Both the position numbers and the translations under genes were made by a program. This document shows, piece by piece, positions 25,910 to 36,800 of a stretch of DNA of 64,000 bases; the first letter of the stretch is position 1, and every line of letters starts with the position of its first letter. The notes under the pieces are model-generated. The model saw nothing but the letters and a program-made list of their open reading frames with translations. It searched no databases and had not been told where the DNA came from. The stretch is from Diphasiastrum complanatum (lineage: Eukaryota > Streptophyta > Lycopodiopsida > Lycopodiales > Lycopodiaceae): contig CM055106.1 in assembly GCA_029204225.1 (NCBI GenBank), positions 19,416,149 to 19,480,148 of the forward strand, given 5' to 3'.

Positions 25910-28123
25910 TTAATCATCTACTTCTGCCACTATTTCCTTTATCAACTCTGTCTTGTACTCTTCAAAACTTCCAGGATATCTCCTCACAACTCCATTCTCA
26001 ACCAGCCAAATCTCACTGATTTCCTCATCTTCACATACACGTGAAATCAATCTCGAATCATGACTTACCAAAACCACCCCACCTGTAAACTCGTCTAAAG
26101 CATCAGCCAATGCATCAATACTCTGCATATCCAAATGATTTGTTGGTTCATCCAGGAGTAAAATGTGAGGCCGGGCCATTGATATAGAAGTAAACACTAC
26201 CCTTGATTTTTGTCCTCCAGAAAGCTTTACAATCGGCGTAAGGTGGTTGTGACTGGGGAGCCCAAACTTACCCAGCTTGGCTCTCACAGCTTCCTGCTTG
26301 CTCGGACCTTCTTGATCTGGGTACAATCTTAGCAGATACTGGACAGGCGTCTCGTTCATAGTAAGCAAATCCACAAAATGTTGAGAATATCTGCCTATCC
26401 TGAGCTTTTGGCTCTTCCTTGACTCCCCGGCTGTAGGCTGTAAATCTCCTGCCAATAAGTTCAGCAGTGTAGACTTGCCTGCTCCATTGGGGCCAACAAT
26501 CGCAACTCTAGTTCCCATGTCAATGCCTACATCAATGCCTTTCAGCCCAAAATCTTCTCTGCCAGGATACTTAAAATCAACGTCAATCAGCTGAAGAAGA
26601 GGAGGGGTTAATTCTGTTGGCTCAGGAAAATGAAACTCCACAGAGTAATCTCTCCACTTCCGGGGTGCCTCAGGAACCAGATCTTCCTCATCTGCAGGAC
26701 TTGCCTTCCCCTTACCCTTGACTTTGGCCTCCTTCCCTGCAGCCATCTTTGCACGATCCTTCACTTTATCCTGCTGGGCTTTGCTCCCACTCCTCTTAGC
26801 GGCCTTTAGTTGCCTTTCAAAAACTTCAAATTTTTTGTTGTTTTCCCTGCGTTTTTGCTCATATGCCTCCTCAAAAGCAGCAAAATTGCCTCTATACAAG
26901 TGTAATTTCTCGTCGTGCAGATGGATGATCTCGGTGCAAACAGAGTTAAGGAAATCACGGTCATGAGATACTACCACCAAAGTCTTCTTCCATCTCATCA
27001 GATACTCTTCAAGCCACAGCACTGCTCTCAAATCCAGGTGATTCGTCGGTTCATCCAGAAGTAAGAGGGTAGGCTGCACAAACAGTGCCCTTGCCAGAGA
27101 AATCCTCATCCGCCAGCCACCACTGAAGGACTTTGTGGATCTTATTTGCATATCCTTGGTAAACCCTAAACCTGCCAGGATCTTGGAAGCCCTAGACTCG
27201 GCTGCATCTGACCCCATCAACTGAAGCTTCTCATATACTGCCGTCAATTTCTCGGTCGCACTTTCCCCTTCCTCATCCTTATTCAATCCGTCGTCTTCAT
27301 CATCGTCTAGGGTTAGGGCTTGAAGCCTGTTTGCCTCTTCCCGCAATTTCACCAGTTCTTCGTCGGCTGACACAACTGCCTCCAGCGCAGATCTATCATC
27401 CCCCACAACCTCTTGCTCCACCAATAAGACATCTATATTCTTGGGCACAGGAATCTGCCTCCATGCAAGCAGCTTTAACAAAGTAGATTTGCCCTTTCCA
27501 TTTGGACCTATCAAGCCATATCTTTTCCCATGAGCTATTTTAAGGGTAGCATTTTTTAGAAGCTCCTTACCTCTCGCCGATACCGAAAAACTGTCGATCG
27601 AGATATCTTTGATGTTTGCATCTGCTGCATCTTCCCCATCCAGCACCGACACCTTGGTGCCGATGACCACAGTGAAGGCACTCCCATCATCCTTGAGAGC
27701 CTCCTGCTTTGCAAACTCCGCAGCCTGTGCGACTATCTGCTCCTTCTTCTCACGCTTCTTCAGATCCCTTTCAGAAACTGACAGATCCAGAGCTGTGGCG
27801 CCGCGGCCACTCCCACGCTTCGCAGCACCGCCGCCGATCTCATCGCCGCTGCCTTCATCCTCGCCCTCGTCATCCGAAGGGGGCAGATCGATCCCCGAAG
27901 TGTAGAGGTTGGCAGCAGCGGCTTTGGATTTAGGTTTTGCTGCTGCTGGGTGGGGTTTGTCGCCTGCTGGTGCCTTGTCTACGCTCGCCAGAAAGGCCGA
28001 AACCGAAAGGCGCTCCTTCTTTTGTTCCTTGCCTCCTGCTGCTACTGCTCCTGCTGCTGGCTTGTTGCTGCCCTTGCTCTTCGCAGGCGCCGCTGCAGCG
28101 GCCTCAGCGCTTTTCCTCACCAT
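25910..28123 (-). CDS. ABCF4: ABC transporter F family member 4 (GCN20-type ATPase)
   Basis: A soluble twin-ATPase of the ABCF/GCN20 group with no membrane segments. These proteins act at the ribosome and in GCN2-type translational control. The first domain has Walker A GPNGKGKST (residues 206-214), signature FSGGW (333-337), Walker B LLLLDEP (353-359) and the switch His in VVSHD (387). The second has GPNGAGKST (544-552), LSGGQ (634-638), LLLDEP (655-660) and VSHD. A charged, Lys-rich linker (about 421-495) lies between them, and a basic/acidic low-complexity N-terminus precedes. I chose ATG at 28123 (MVRKSAEAAAA), giving 737 aa, close to plant ABCF4. The same frame runs open another 72 codons upstream through the GA-rich leader, but that part is not conserved-looking. 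No intron or damage is seen. Confidence 0.96.
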   Translation of the reverse strand: MVRKSAEAAAAAPAKSKGSNKPAAGAVAAGGKEQKKERLSVSAFLASVDKAPAGDKPHPAAAKPKSKAAAANLYTSGIDLPPSDDEGEDEGSGDEIGGGAAKRGSGRGATALDLSVSERDLKKREKKEQIVAQAAEFAKQEALKDDGSAFTVVIGTKVSVLDGEDAADANIKDISIDSFSVSARGKELLKNATLKIAHGKRYGLIGPNGKGKSTLLKLLAWRQIPVPKNIDVLLVEQEVVGDDRSALEAVVSADEELVKLREEANRLQALTLDDDEDDGLNKDEEGESATEKLTAVYEKLQLMGSDAAESRASKILAGLGFTKDMQIRSTKSFSGGWRMRISLARALFVQPTLLLLDEPTNHLDLRAVLWLEEYLMRWKKTLVVVSHDRDFLNSVCTEIIHLHDEKLHLYRGNFAAFEEAYEQKRRENNKKFEVFERQLKAAKRSGSKAQQDKVKDRAKMAAGKEAKVKGKGKASPADEEDLVPEAPRKWRDYSVEFHFPEPTELTPPLLQLIDVDFKYPGREDFGLKGIDVGIDMGTRVAIVGPNGAGKSTLLNLLAGDLQPTAGESRKSQKLRIGRYSQHFVDLLTMNETPVQYLLRLYPDQEGPSKQEAVRAKLGKFGLPSHNHLTPIVKLSGGQKSRVVFTSISMARPHILLLDEPTNHLDMQSIDALADALDEFTGGVVLVSHDSRLISRVCEDEEISEIWLVENGVVRRYPGSFEEYKTELIKEIVAEVDD

Positions 28124-28130
28124 CGCTTGA

Positions 28131-28160
28131 TCGCCTTCTCTTCTCTTCTCTTCTCTTCTT

Positions 28161-28200
<40 letters not shown>
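28131..28200 (-). promoter_or_regulatory. GA-rich leader of ABCF4 with a microsatellite
   Basis: Directly upstream of the ABCF4 ATG, the minus strand is almost all purine: (GA)n at 28198-28165 followed by GAAGAGAAGAGAAG repeats. Plant 5'UTRs and core promoters often carry such GAGA/CT microsatellites. It is probably leader sequence, though the transcription start is not visible. Confidence 0.5.
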
Positions 28201-28201
<1 letters not shown>

Positions 28202-28339
28202 AGAAACACAAAATAGAGAGAAATAGGAAGACAAGTACACCCACCCTCCTTTTATCTTAGATGATTTAAGGCCCTTGATTTTGTGACTTTTTTTTATGAT
28301 CAACCATTGAGAAGAGTCCAAGTGGCAAGTGTGCCACAT

Positions 28340-30150
28340 GGCAAAATTCCATCAGTCGAGATGTTTTATCTCGTGCCCCCTTCTCATCCCCATCATGCGC
28401 ATAGAAAAGCAATGAAATCTCAAAGAGAAAGATGTTTAGATTGTGCCACGTCTTTGTGAGAATCGATATGGAGAGTCCAAGTGGTAGATGTGCCAAATGG
28501 CAATAATATAAGTGGTCCGGAGTAAAATATATCTCATGCTAAACCCCATCGATACACAAAAGTGAAATGGAGAGGTCGAGGACAATAACACCATGCTTCA
28601 ATGGCACAAGGGAATTTACGGCCTCTACTTGGATGCTAGACACGAGCCATACTTGCCAGATGTGAGCCTTTCAAAGGTTTATGTACCAAACATGATAAAG
28701 CATGAATGACAAGAAACAAAAGAAAAAGGGTGAAGAGGCGCCAAGAGCATTGGATGCCCTCATGTTTGCCACGTGATAAGCTTTCAATGGGTACTCTACA
28801 AACGTGGCAAGATGGAATGACAAGAACAAAAGAAGGAAAATCTAAACATTGAGAAGGAGCAAAGGCACTATAGCTCACCCGCACAAATGCCAGCAATGAG
28901 TCATGTTTGCCATGTATTTCACTAGTTAATCTATGAGATGTGGAAAAGTTTGAATGCTCGCAAAATAATCCAATGGTGCTGGACCTAAAATCCTAACCTG
29001 TGGTTAGAATTACAAGAAGGAGGGACATGCCCATTCATCAAGAGCATGCGATCACGTGGACACCTAAGAATAGGATCTGCAAGTCTCTAGTTCTCTGCAC
29101 ATGCTATTTTTTGCCATTAGGTTCCCATGAGCTTTCAAATCTTTTAGGTAATTTACAATTGAAATCTTAAATTTTTGTTGGAAATTAAGCCCACTTGGTG
29201 AATGACTAATTTCTATTTCATTGATCTTCCTACACGTTTATTGATCATTGATCTAGGGCAGGTGAAACCAACTTTTGTTTTACGCCTGCTCATCTGATAC
29301 CTGCGGGAATCACAAACTTAGACAACTAATTTATTTAAAGAACGTCTACAACGGGCTTCCGGCTGATCTCCAGCAAAGGGTAACCAATTCTGTCATAATT
29401 TCAAGTTCAGATGTTAAGTTTAATAACTTGAAGTCATTGAAGACTTGGTCATCTTCAAGGACTTCCACAAACTAGCATTTAGAACAAGTCTGCAGAGTTC
29501 CAATTAACATGGCTTAGCAAAATGTCGAAGTGATAAAGTCCAAAAACCGAAGAGAGAAAAAATGCTGAAGGTCGTCTATTTTGAACGAGGAACGTTCCCA
29601 GCCACTTCCCGAAATTTGTGAAATGAGAGAAACCACTTCATGTAAAATGCGAAGTGAGAGAATTTGCAATCCCTATTCATTGACAGTACTATGTAAAGTT
29701 GTCACAAAAGCCATATATTTCCAAGTCAACGACTTGCCTAATTAGGTGACAAACATTTAATGTAGTTAATACATGGATGCAATCTATGAATAGATCAACC
29801 CAGCACAGATTAAGTGAGATGCTCCATCCATGAGACATATTATTTGAGCCTCCCAATTAGGCCGTCATTCTGGTTGTAACTATCATTGTTGTGCTTCAGT
29901 GTAATATAGCAGCAATACGCTTTTTCTATCTGTGTATAACGTAGATGAATGTCTATTATGATTTGAATGCACTCTATCGCTGTTTGATCGTGCTTGTTTA
30001 CTCACTCTGATCAGAACACGGACGTCTACGACTCCTCAGTTTCTGATCAGACGATGGCTGTCTTTGACGCCTGAGGGACTCGCGATATCATATTGCCATT
30101 CCAATCTATTTCAGAACTAAACTTCATATTAAATCTAACTTCTAGTAATA

Positions 30151-30151
<1 letters not shown>
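28340..30151. other. Upstream of ABCF4, no gene seen
   Basis: It contains the ABCF4 promoter and then unassigned DNA. A segment of about 30 bp (near 28316 and 28471) occurs twice. The plus-strand open stretch at 29275-29475 is not recognised. Confidence 0.35.

Positions 30152-30191
<40 letters not shown>
30152..30191. repeat. (CA)n microsatellite
   Basis: About 40 bp of CA dinucleotide in intergenic DNA, near the TRIM-like element. Confidence 0.9.
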
Positions 30192-30194
<3 letters not shown>

Positions 30195-30286
30195 CATTTC
30201 CAATCTCTTCAGTGGACTGCACTCTCATTTTTTGTGAGTATGAACTAATTTTTAAGATCATTTTGGGCAACTAGAACACTTAAAGC

Positions 30287-30752
30287 TGTGATTATACTTA
30301 GCATAAGCTTTCTATTAAATTGTTTTTGCACCTAGCACCTGATTGTAATGGGAGAGCTGTTCCGCATTATTCCTGCTCTCTTCTCCGTTCATGTTCTTCA
30401 CACTCTCTTGCCCCATCAGATTGGTATCAGAGCATAGCTCGTATAAACCGAGAGATTAAGTGTGTTCTATTTGTAATACTGTTAGTATGTCTCTCTTCGT
30501 CTTCATCATCCATAGAATCATTGACAAGTTCAATAATTCTAACTTCTACATCTGGAAGTTAAAACTTTGGATGATGTTGATAGATAGAGATCTTTGGGAT
30601 GTAGTAGAAGGTTCTAAAGTTGTGATTATACTTGGCATAAGCTTTCTGTTAGATTGTTTTTGCACCTAGCATCTGATTGTAATGGGAGGGCTGTTTTGCA
30701 ATATTCCTGCTCTCTTCTCCGTTCATGTTCTTCACATTCCCTTGCCCCATCA
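30287..30752 (+). mobile_element. TRIM-like miniature LTR retrotransposon
   Basis: Two direct repeats of 132 bp each (30287-30418 and 30621-30752), both TG...CA, differ at about 10 sites, nearly all transitions. Three bases after the first comes TTGGTATCAGAGC (from 30421), the usual initiator-Met tRNA primer binding site of plant LTR elements. The interior is only 202 bp and ends in a short open segment (NNSNFYIWKLKLWMM, then DRDLWDVVEG) that matches the start of copia Gag. It is thus a copia element reduced to LTRs, PBS and a scrap of gag, and cannot move without help. No matching target duplication is seen. Confidence 0.8.
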
Positions 30753-30853
30753 ATTTTCACCTCTAAATATCATTTTAATTATAGATCTTTGTGTGTATAT
30801 CATCTTAAAGGTGTGTGTTTTTTTGTACCAAGACCAACCCTTAGCTTTTTTAT

Positions 30854-30975
30854 GCTCTCTTGCTCAAGAAAATTAATTCCATGTCATCGACATGAATAAA
30901 ACTATTATTACAAAAAGCTCTCTTGCTCAAGAAAATTCCATGTCATCCACATGAATAAAACCATTATTACAACGT
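30854..30975. repeat. Tandem duplication, unit about 63 bp
   Basis: The segment starting gctctcttgctcaagaaaat at 30854 recurs at 30917, followed by the same catgaataaaac-attattaca stretch with small differences. It is a local tandem duplication in non-coding DNA just before a CT tract. Confidence 0.75.
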
Positions 30976-30978
30976 GCC

Positions 30979-30981
<3 letters not shown>

Positions 30982-31041
<60 letters not shown>
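30982..31041. repeat. (CT)n microsatellite
   Basis: About 60 bp of CT dinucleotide. No LINE end abuts it. Confidence 0.9.
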
Positions 31042-31046
<5 letters not shown>

Positions 31047-32495
31047 TTCAACCCCAAAACCCTAATCTTCTACTTGTTATCCCACACATTTTACGCCCTC
31101 TTGTTCTTGCTTGTTTTCTTCACTAGTTTGGTTCAGCCTCTAGAGTCCTCCAAGCAAAAGTAAGTTGTGTGACCTTCTTATGAGGTGCTCATTTTTTCTC
31201 TCTATTTGAAGGCATGTCGAAAGCAAAATTTTCATTTAAATGTCGAAGCATAATTTTTGTGATCTTTCCTTCCCACCACAATCTCATGTGACAATCAATA
31301 AAAAATTGACACATAGCACATGAAAATTTTAATGATATGTGCACATGGATAACAAAGTGACAGACTATTTGCATGTGCCATGTGGCAAACCCATTGGCAT
31401 TGACTATTCATATGCACATTCCACCGACAAAAATAAGCCCAGAAAAATCTCACTTGGTGATAATGAAGAAATAAATTAGAAAATATAAACAAAAAACGTC
31501 AAAAATAAATATTTTTGCGCTTGCACATTATGTAAGGGAAGGCTTGAGGGCCCTAGACCTTCCATTGCACGAGCACTGCTCTTGAACTTAGACATGTACA
31601 TAGATTTACATGCTTTATTAAATAAAAGGACTACAATAGAACTTAGCAAACTATCATTATATTACATTGAAACTCTTTGAAGAGAATATACAAAAAGAAT
31701 GATGTGAATACAGCCTAAACAACAAACATTGGTAGCAGTGTTGCTCTTCCCACGGTACCAGTGTTTCTCTTCCACCATGTGCTTGTTAAGGAGTGCATCG
31801 CATGCAATTCTTGCACAAGTGCAATCCTCACCACTCCTCTCCATGCCTAATTTTTCTTTACTTTTTTCCAATGGAAATGCAAGTCTCCTCGACATGTTTG
31901 CACCTCTCCTCTCCAAGTCTAATTATTTTAACAAAAATGCACTCCCGAACATGGTGCAAGCAGTGCATGGAGTGCACTTCTTAAGTAGCCCCGCAATCCT
32001 ACACGGGCCAAAGAAGGGACCAGGGTATTTCTTCCTAGCAAAAATTGACAAAAAGTGTTAAGTGCTGGCTGTATAAAATCTTCCAAGACAACATCACAAG
32101 AAAACCTACAACTTTTTAAAGAAAGTGATACAACACTAGTATACAGCCTACAAATTTGAAATTTATAACTAGAGCTAGTTCAGTTTTGGTAGGTCAAATG
32201 GTACAATTATTGAAATTAAAAAATGACATGCCAATTTTAACAATTGGCTCATAGGACTTTATCAATTTTTTCTGAAACGTTGCATGTAACCTTGCAAAAT
32301 AGATGTGAAGCTTTAGTAGCTGGAGTATTTCAGCCGAACATTGTTAAAGTTGGTCATTGCCTATACAATAATTTCATGGAGCATCCTCCAAGTTCCAACT
32401 TAAAATATATGTTGGCCACCCTCAATTATTCTGAATGGATACAACTGAGGACATGTGAGCATCGTGTGCTACACACAGACACACACACACATATA
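31042..32495. other. No gene seen
   Basis: AT-rich DNA with short, unrecognised open stretches on both strands. Confidence 0.35.
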
Positions 32496-32498
32496 TAT

Positions 32499-32818
32499 CT
32501 TAGTTGCAGCGAATCGCGATTCTGGGGGTATAACGATTCGCGAATCTTGATTCACTGCCCGGAATCACCAAAAAAAAAATTTACTTTTCATAAGAAAATT
32601 TGTACCTGAAATGAACCTGAAAATACTAGAATAAGACCTGAAACTACTTGAACTAGACCTAAAACTAATGAAATTGGACCTGAAACTACTGTAATCATAA
32701 TCATCTGTTTTTTCTCTCTACTGATACCCATATTGCCTGGTTTTTTTTTGTAAACAGCGACTCTGGGCGAGTCGCGGTTTTTTTTTACAGCAATTCGAGA
32801 ATCGCTGGTGCGTCTATG
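32499..32818. mobile_element. Probable third hAT-like MITE copy
   Basis: About 320 bp. The left end reads cttagttgcagcgaatcgcg, close to the left ends of the MITEs at 256 and 8466. The right end, reverse-complemented, starts CATAGACGCACCAGCG. It has the same subterminal GATTCGCGAATC-type palindromes. The flanks are TA-rich, so no clear 8-bp duplication can be defined. The middle is A-rich (32565-32720). Confidence 0.55.
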
Positions 32819-32839
32819 AGATATAGAGATATATAATAG

Positions 32840-32844
<5 letters not shown>

Positions 32845-32875
<31 letters not shown>
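32845..32875. repeat. (AT)n microsatellite
   Basis: About 31 bp of AT dinucleotide just beyond the third MITE. Confidence 0.85.
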
Positions 32876-32878
<3 letters not shown>

Positions 32879-32879
32879 G

Positions 32880-33875
32880 AGCCATTTTTTGTAGCCCATA
32901 GGCTTCTAGATGGCTCATTTCCTTTCTCTGAAAGACTGTCTGTCTTTCACCTACAAGCAAGCGCTCAAGTCACTCTCATCATTGGTTATGGTGGGAGACT
33001 TTGCTCGCCATTTTGCTTCATGCCAATTTTTGTTGCCGGAGAAGTCCTAGATTTTGTCAAATTTAGGCAATTGTACAAATACAGAACACAAGGGATTCAA
33101 TACACTCCAATCCAAGGAGCGTGCATGCTGCTACAGCTATTTACAAACACAAAATGGCACCCCCACAGGGAAGCTTTGCAATTTCAAGAATTTTTTCTGT
33201 TTCTGTCATTGCTGATCGCTTAATTTTATCACTGCCATTTCCTGGTTGAGTGATTCTTTACCATTTGACAGTATGGGGTTGCCCCAAAACTCTATATCAT
33301 GTCAATAGAACATCATAAATATGTAAGTAGAGGATGTTCAGGGCGCTATGAGTTTATGCCAAAGGCGCATCCAGAACTCTTGAACTCACAGCGTAGTCCA
33401 CAAAAGAGTATATGCTGGAAATTGTTGAATACTTCAAACAAACATATTAACAGTCGTAATTTATTTACAGCTCTTAGTTCTTTAGGTGCTTGGATGGCCA
33501 TTTGCTTCCTGAGAAAATCCAACAAGCCATCCATCTGCTAAATCACAACACAGCAGCTAGAAAATATTCTGATAAACTGTACCAACAAAGAAAATCTCAT
33601 TATTCATTCAGAGAATTTATGATCAATCAAATTTGTTAGTAGAATTGCAAGATTTGGAAGCCCTGAAGACCCTTGAGTGAAATTGTACTCAAGAACTTTC
33701 ATCGCTTCTTGACATTTTAGAAATCATAGCATTACAGTTCCAATTCGTGTTGGAAAACCTTATGGTTACAAAACAACCAGGCGATGAATATTAGCCTTTT
33801 ACAATGACTGCCAGCATATTTTAAGTCTGCTTGAGCCTGGAGCATACAACAGCATGTGTAGAAAAATTGAGCAAA
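32880..33875. other. 3' flank of the GAUT gene
   Basis: No separate gene is seen. The part next to 33876 should hold the GAUT 3'UTR on the minus strand. Confidence 0.4.
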
Positions 33876-36800
33876 TTATTCATTAATGTTGCATTGTTTC
33901 AAGTAACTGTGATCAAACTTGACATATTTCGTCCAGTGAGGCTTATACTTCGCAAATCCTATGTCCAACCAAGGCTTCAGGTTACCATTGTAATGTACAA
34001 CTGCTGCAGCATCAATTTCAGTCCGTTCAATGCTAGGATTGTAACCCAGGCCCAATACATGCCAAGATTTGTCCAGTGCATAGGTCATATTATAAAAGGT
34101 GATTAGACCAGGCGGCAAAGTACCAAGCTTCCACAAGACTCGGTCTTCATTCTGATGCACAACATCACAATGAAACGATCATGTTAAGAGTTTAAGACAC
34201 GGTACCAATGGCTTTTTATAAGAAAACACAAATCAGAAGTGCAAAGACGAAAGCTATGTACAAACTCGCTCACCATGTTCTGCCATCTGTGGTAGATTCC
34301 TGTAATATCTCGCCTCTTCCACTCCTTTAAGTCAAAGATGTTCATCCCATAAGCCCATCCACAAGCATTTGGATCGAAGTTCCTTGCAATATGTGGGTTT
34401 GAAAAATTTAAATACTTATCAAACCGATGAAAACTTGCCCCACAGGTCTCCACTGCACCATTGACTTTTCCATGCAGGTCTACATCCCAAAGAGGAGTCA
34501 AATCTTTTTGAACTACAATGTCATCATCTAGGAACAATATTTTGTCTACCTTTGGATAAACTTGAGGGAGATAAAATCGAAGATGATTTAACATGGAAAG
34601 ATATTTAGGATTTCTGTATTTTAAGTTTGAGGACATGGAAGCAAGGCTTGTTGCTTGATCTTGCTTGAAGTAGTAATCCCTCATAGCTTTATGTTCAAGC
34701 TGCCGTAAAACTGGAGAATATGAAGCATTTAACCATTTGAACTCATCTACATTTTGGACATGGATAGTAGCTTTTCCAGGAGGATTAGCCAAGAACCACA
34801 TCTTCATCGCCCCAAAGTTCAGCTTATCAGTAACAAGATGGAAAACATGCTTCTCAGATTCCTGTAACAAAGGATATTTTCAGCTGTCATATTTCTACAT
34901 ATCAGAATTCTAGCTTTCAAAATAAACAAATTCAGTTCGACGCTGCTCACAGAAACATTTACAATCAGCCAATTTTTGACTAATTAAATAACAATTGCAT
35001 ATACGACAAACTGGAATTAAATGTATAAAGCCTTTGAACTGGGCCATTGCTATTATTGCACCATCACAATACCCACCATCACCAGAAAAGTTAAGGAGCC
35101 ACCTTTGCATGTAGTACAGTAGAGTTCACAACTACAGATGCAGCAAGGATGTTGTCAGAAAACAATGCATAGTGGTATAGGCTTGGATCTTCCAAATTCT
35201 CCTGATGAGGAAAATCACGTTGTTCCAATGGAGTGGCATAATACTCAACATTCAACCGTAATGCTAGGCAGTTAAGACCTTTTGGGATTGTTTTTGCAGC
35301 AAGCTGACTTAAGAAAGTGCTTTGCTTTTTTAAAGTTCGAGCATATACTTCTGCTGATTGCAGCATTGCCCTTAATTTCTTAACCATTAGATAGCAATCC
35401 GGATGCTCTTTCCGTGCTTGTGTTAAAAGCTTCCCCATTTCTCGTATCCTTTCAAGTGCACTGCATTGGCAACATTCAGTTACCTTAGTTTTATCCAGAA
35501 GCACAAAATTAAAATACAATTTGCAAGCATTTTAATCCCGGAAAATAAAAAAAGACTCTTTATTCCTGTAACAAGTGTTGATGCAATCAATCACAGACAA
35601 TCTAGAAATCAAAAGGTCTCTTCTTAGACTAATTGTCACTACTTTGCAACACCACTAACTAGCCTTAGGCAGTGTAGACATCTATGTCTCCTTACGTTTA
35701 ACACCTACAATTGCCAATTTTCAACACTCAAAACATAAGTGCTGACCTCAAATCTAAGCATTCCTGTAGCCTTTGCCAATGAAGAGTGTCTTTCTTTCAT
35801 CCAACTTTCTGTTGACTGAAGTACAATATAGTACTTGAATATTTCCTGACTACTGCTTTTCTTATGAAATGATACATTACATTCTGTGCTTGGCTTTTTA
35901 ATGAAACAAACTACTATTTGCCACATGCTGCAATGGCCTTCTTGTCACAATACAGAGTTATTGGCACTTCAGCAGGGAATTATGTTTTTTAAAACAAAAT
36001 TGCCAACAATATAGCTCTTTGTTGGCTGTAATACTGAGATGTACTCTGTCTCTATTGTTAAGACAACTGCACTTAGCTTCTTGCAATTCCAGCTAATTAT
36101 GCATCTTCCCAAGAATACTACATAACCTCTGATTGGTTTCCTTCATCTCAGTTACCTGCCCAGTGGAAATCACGTTAGTTTATTAGCCTGCTCTATGCTG
36201 ATTTTTCAGAAACATCATAGTCCCGAATTGCAATGTATGTTTTAGATATCTCAGAGTCCTCTTGACTGTCTGGTCGATTGTACTTCCATTTCATGTACAA
36301 CTTTTAAAGCCTTGTAAGAGTAATGAACCAATATTTACATCCCAGGCTATTGAAGATAGTTCTAAACTATTGTTTCTTTCACATTCTGCCATTTTGGCAT
36401 TTGTCAATGTTTTCTTCAAGTGCAGTCAATTTTCATCTAAGTTCCATAGATTGTCTCCACATTGTTCAGCACTTCCTGGGTCGTACTTGTTGTCTTTATT
36501 TGTCTTGCTGGGGAGTCTCCAAGGTTCGGGCAAATGGTGTCATAAACCTCAATATATGAGCAACACCTAGATAAGACATAGCAAGCCTATTGTAGATCAA
36601 TAAAGAGAAAGTAACACTTAATAATGAATGTACCTGTGAGCTAAATCAGCATCAATGCTTGCTTCACCCAAAGAGCGCTGGCTCTCTGTAATCCTTAGTT
36701 TTAAAGATTGGAAAAGATGAGTATTATGCCGAGCCTGAGCGATACTTGCATACACCCGAGCCATAATCAGCTGATCTTTCATTAGGCGCACTAAAGAGTC

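Noticed and set aside
27609-28216. Several plus-strand frames opposite ABCF4
   Set aside because: Antisense shadows of the Ala/Lys-rich N-terminal coding region.
28124-28339. Upstream start for ABCF4
   Set aside because: The extra 72 codons translate non-conserved leader and GA repeats. MVRKS at 28123 matches the usual N-terminus and length of the family.
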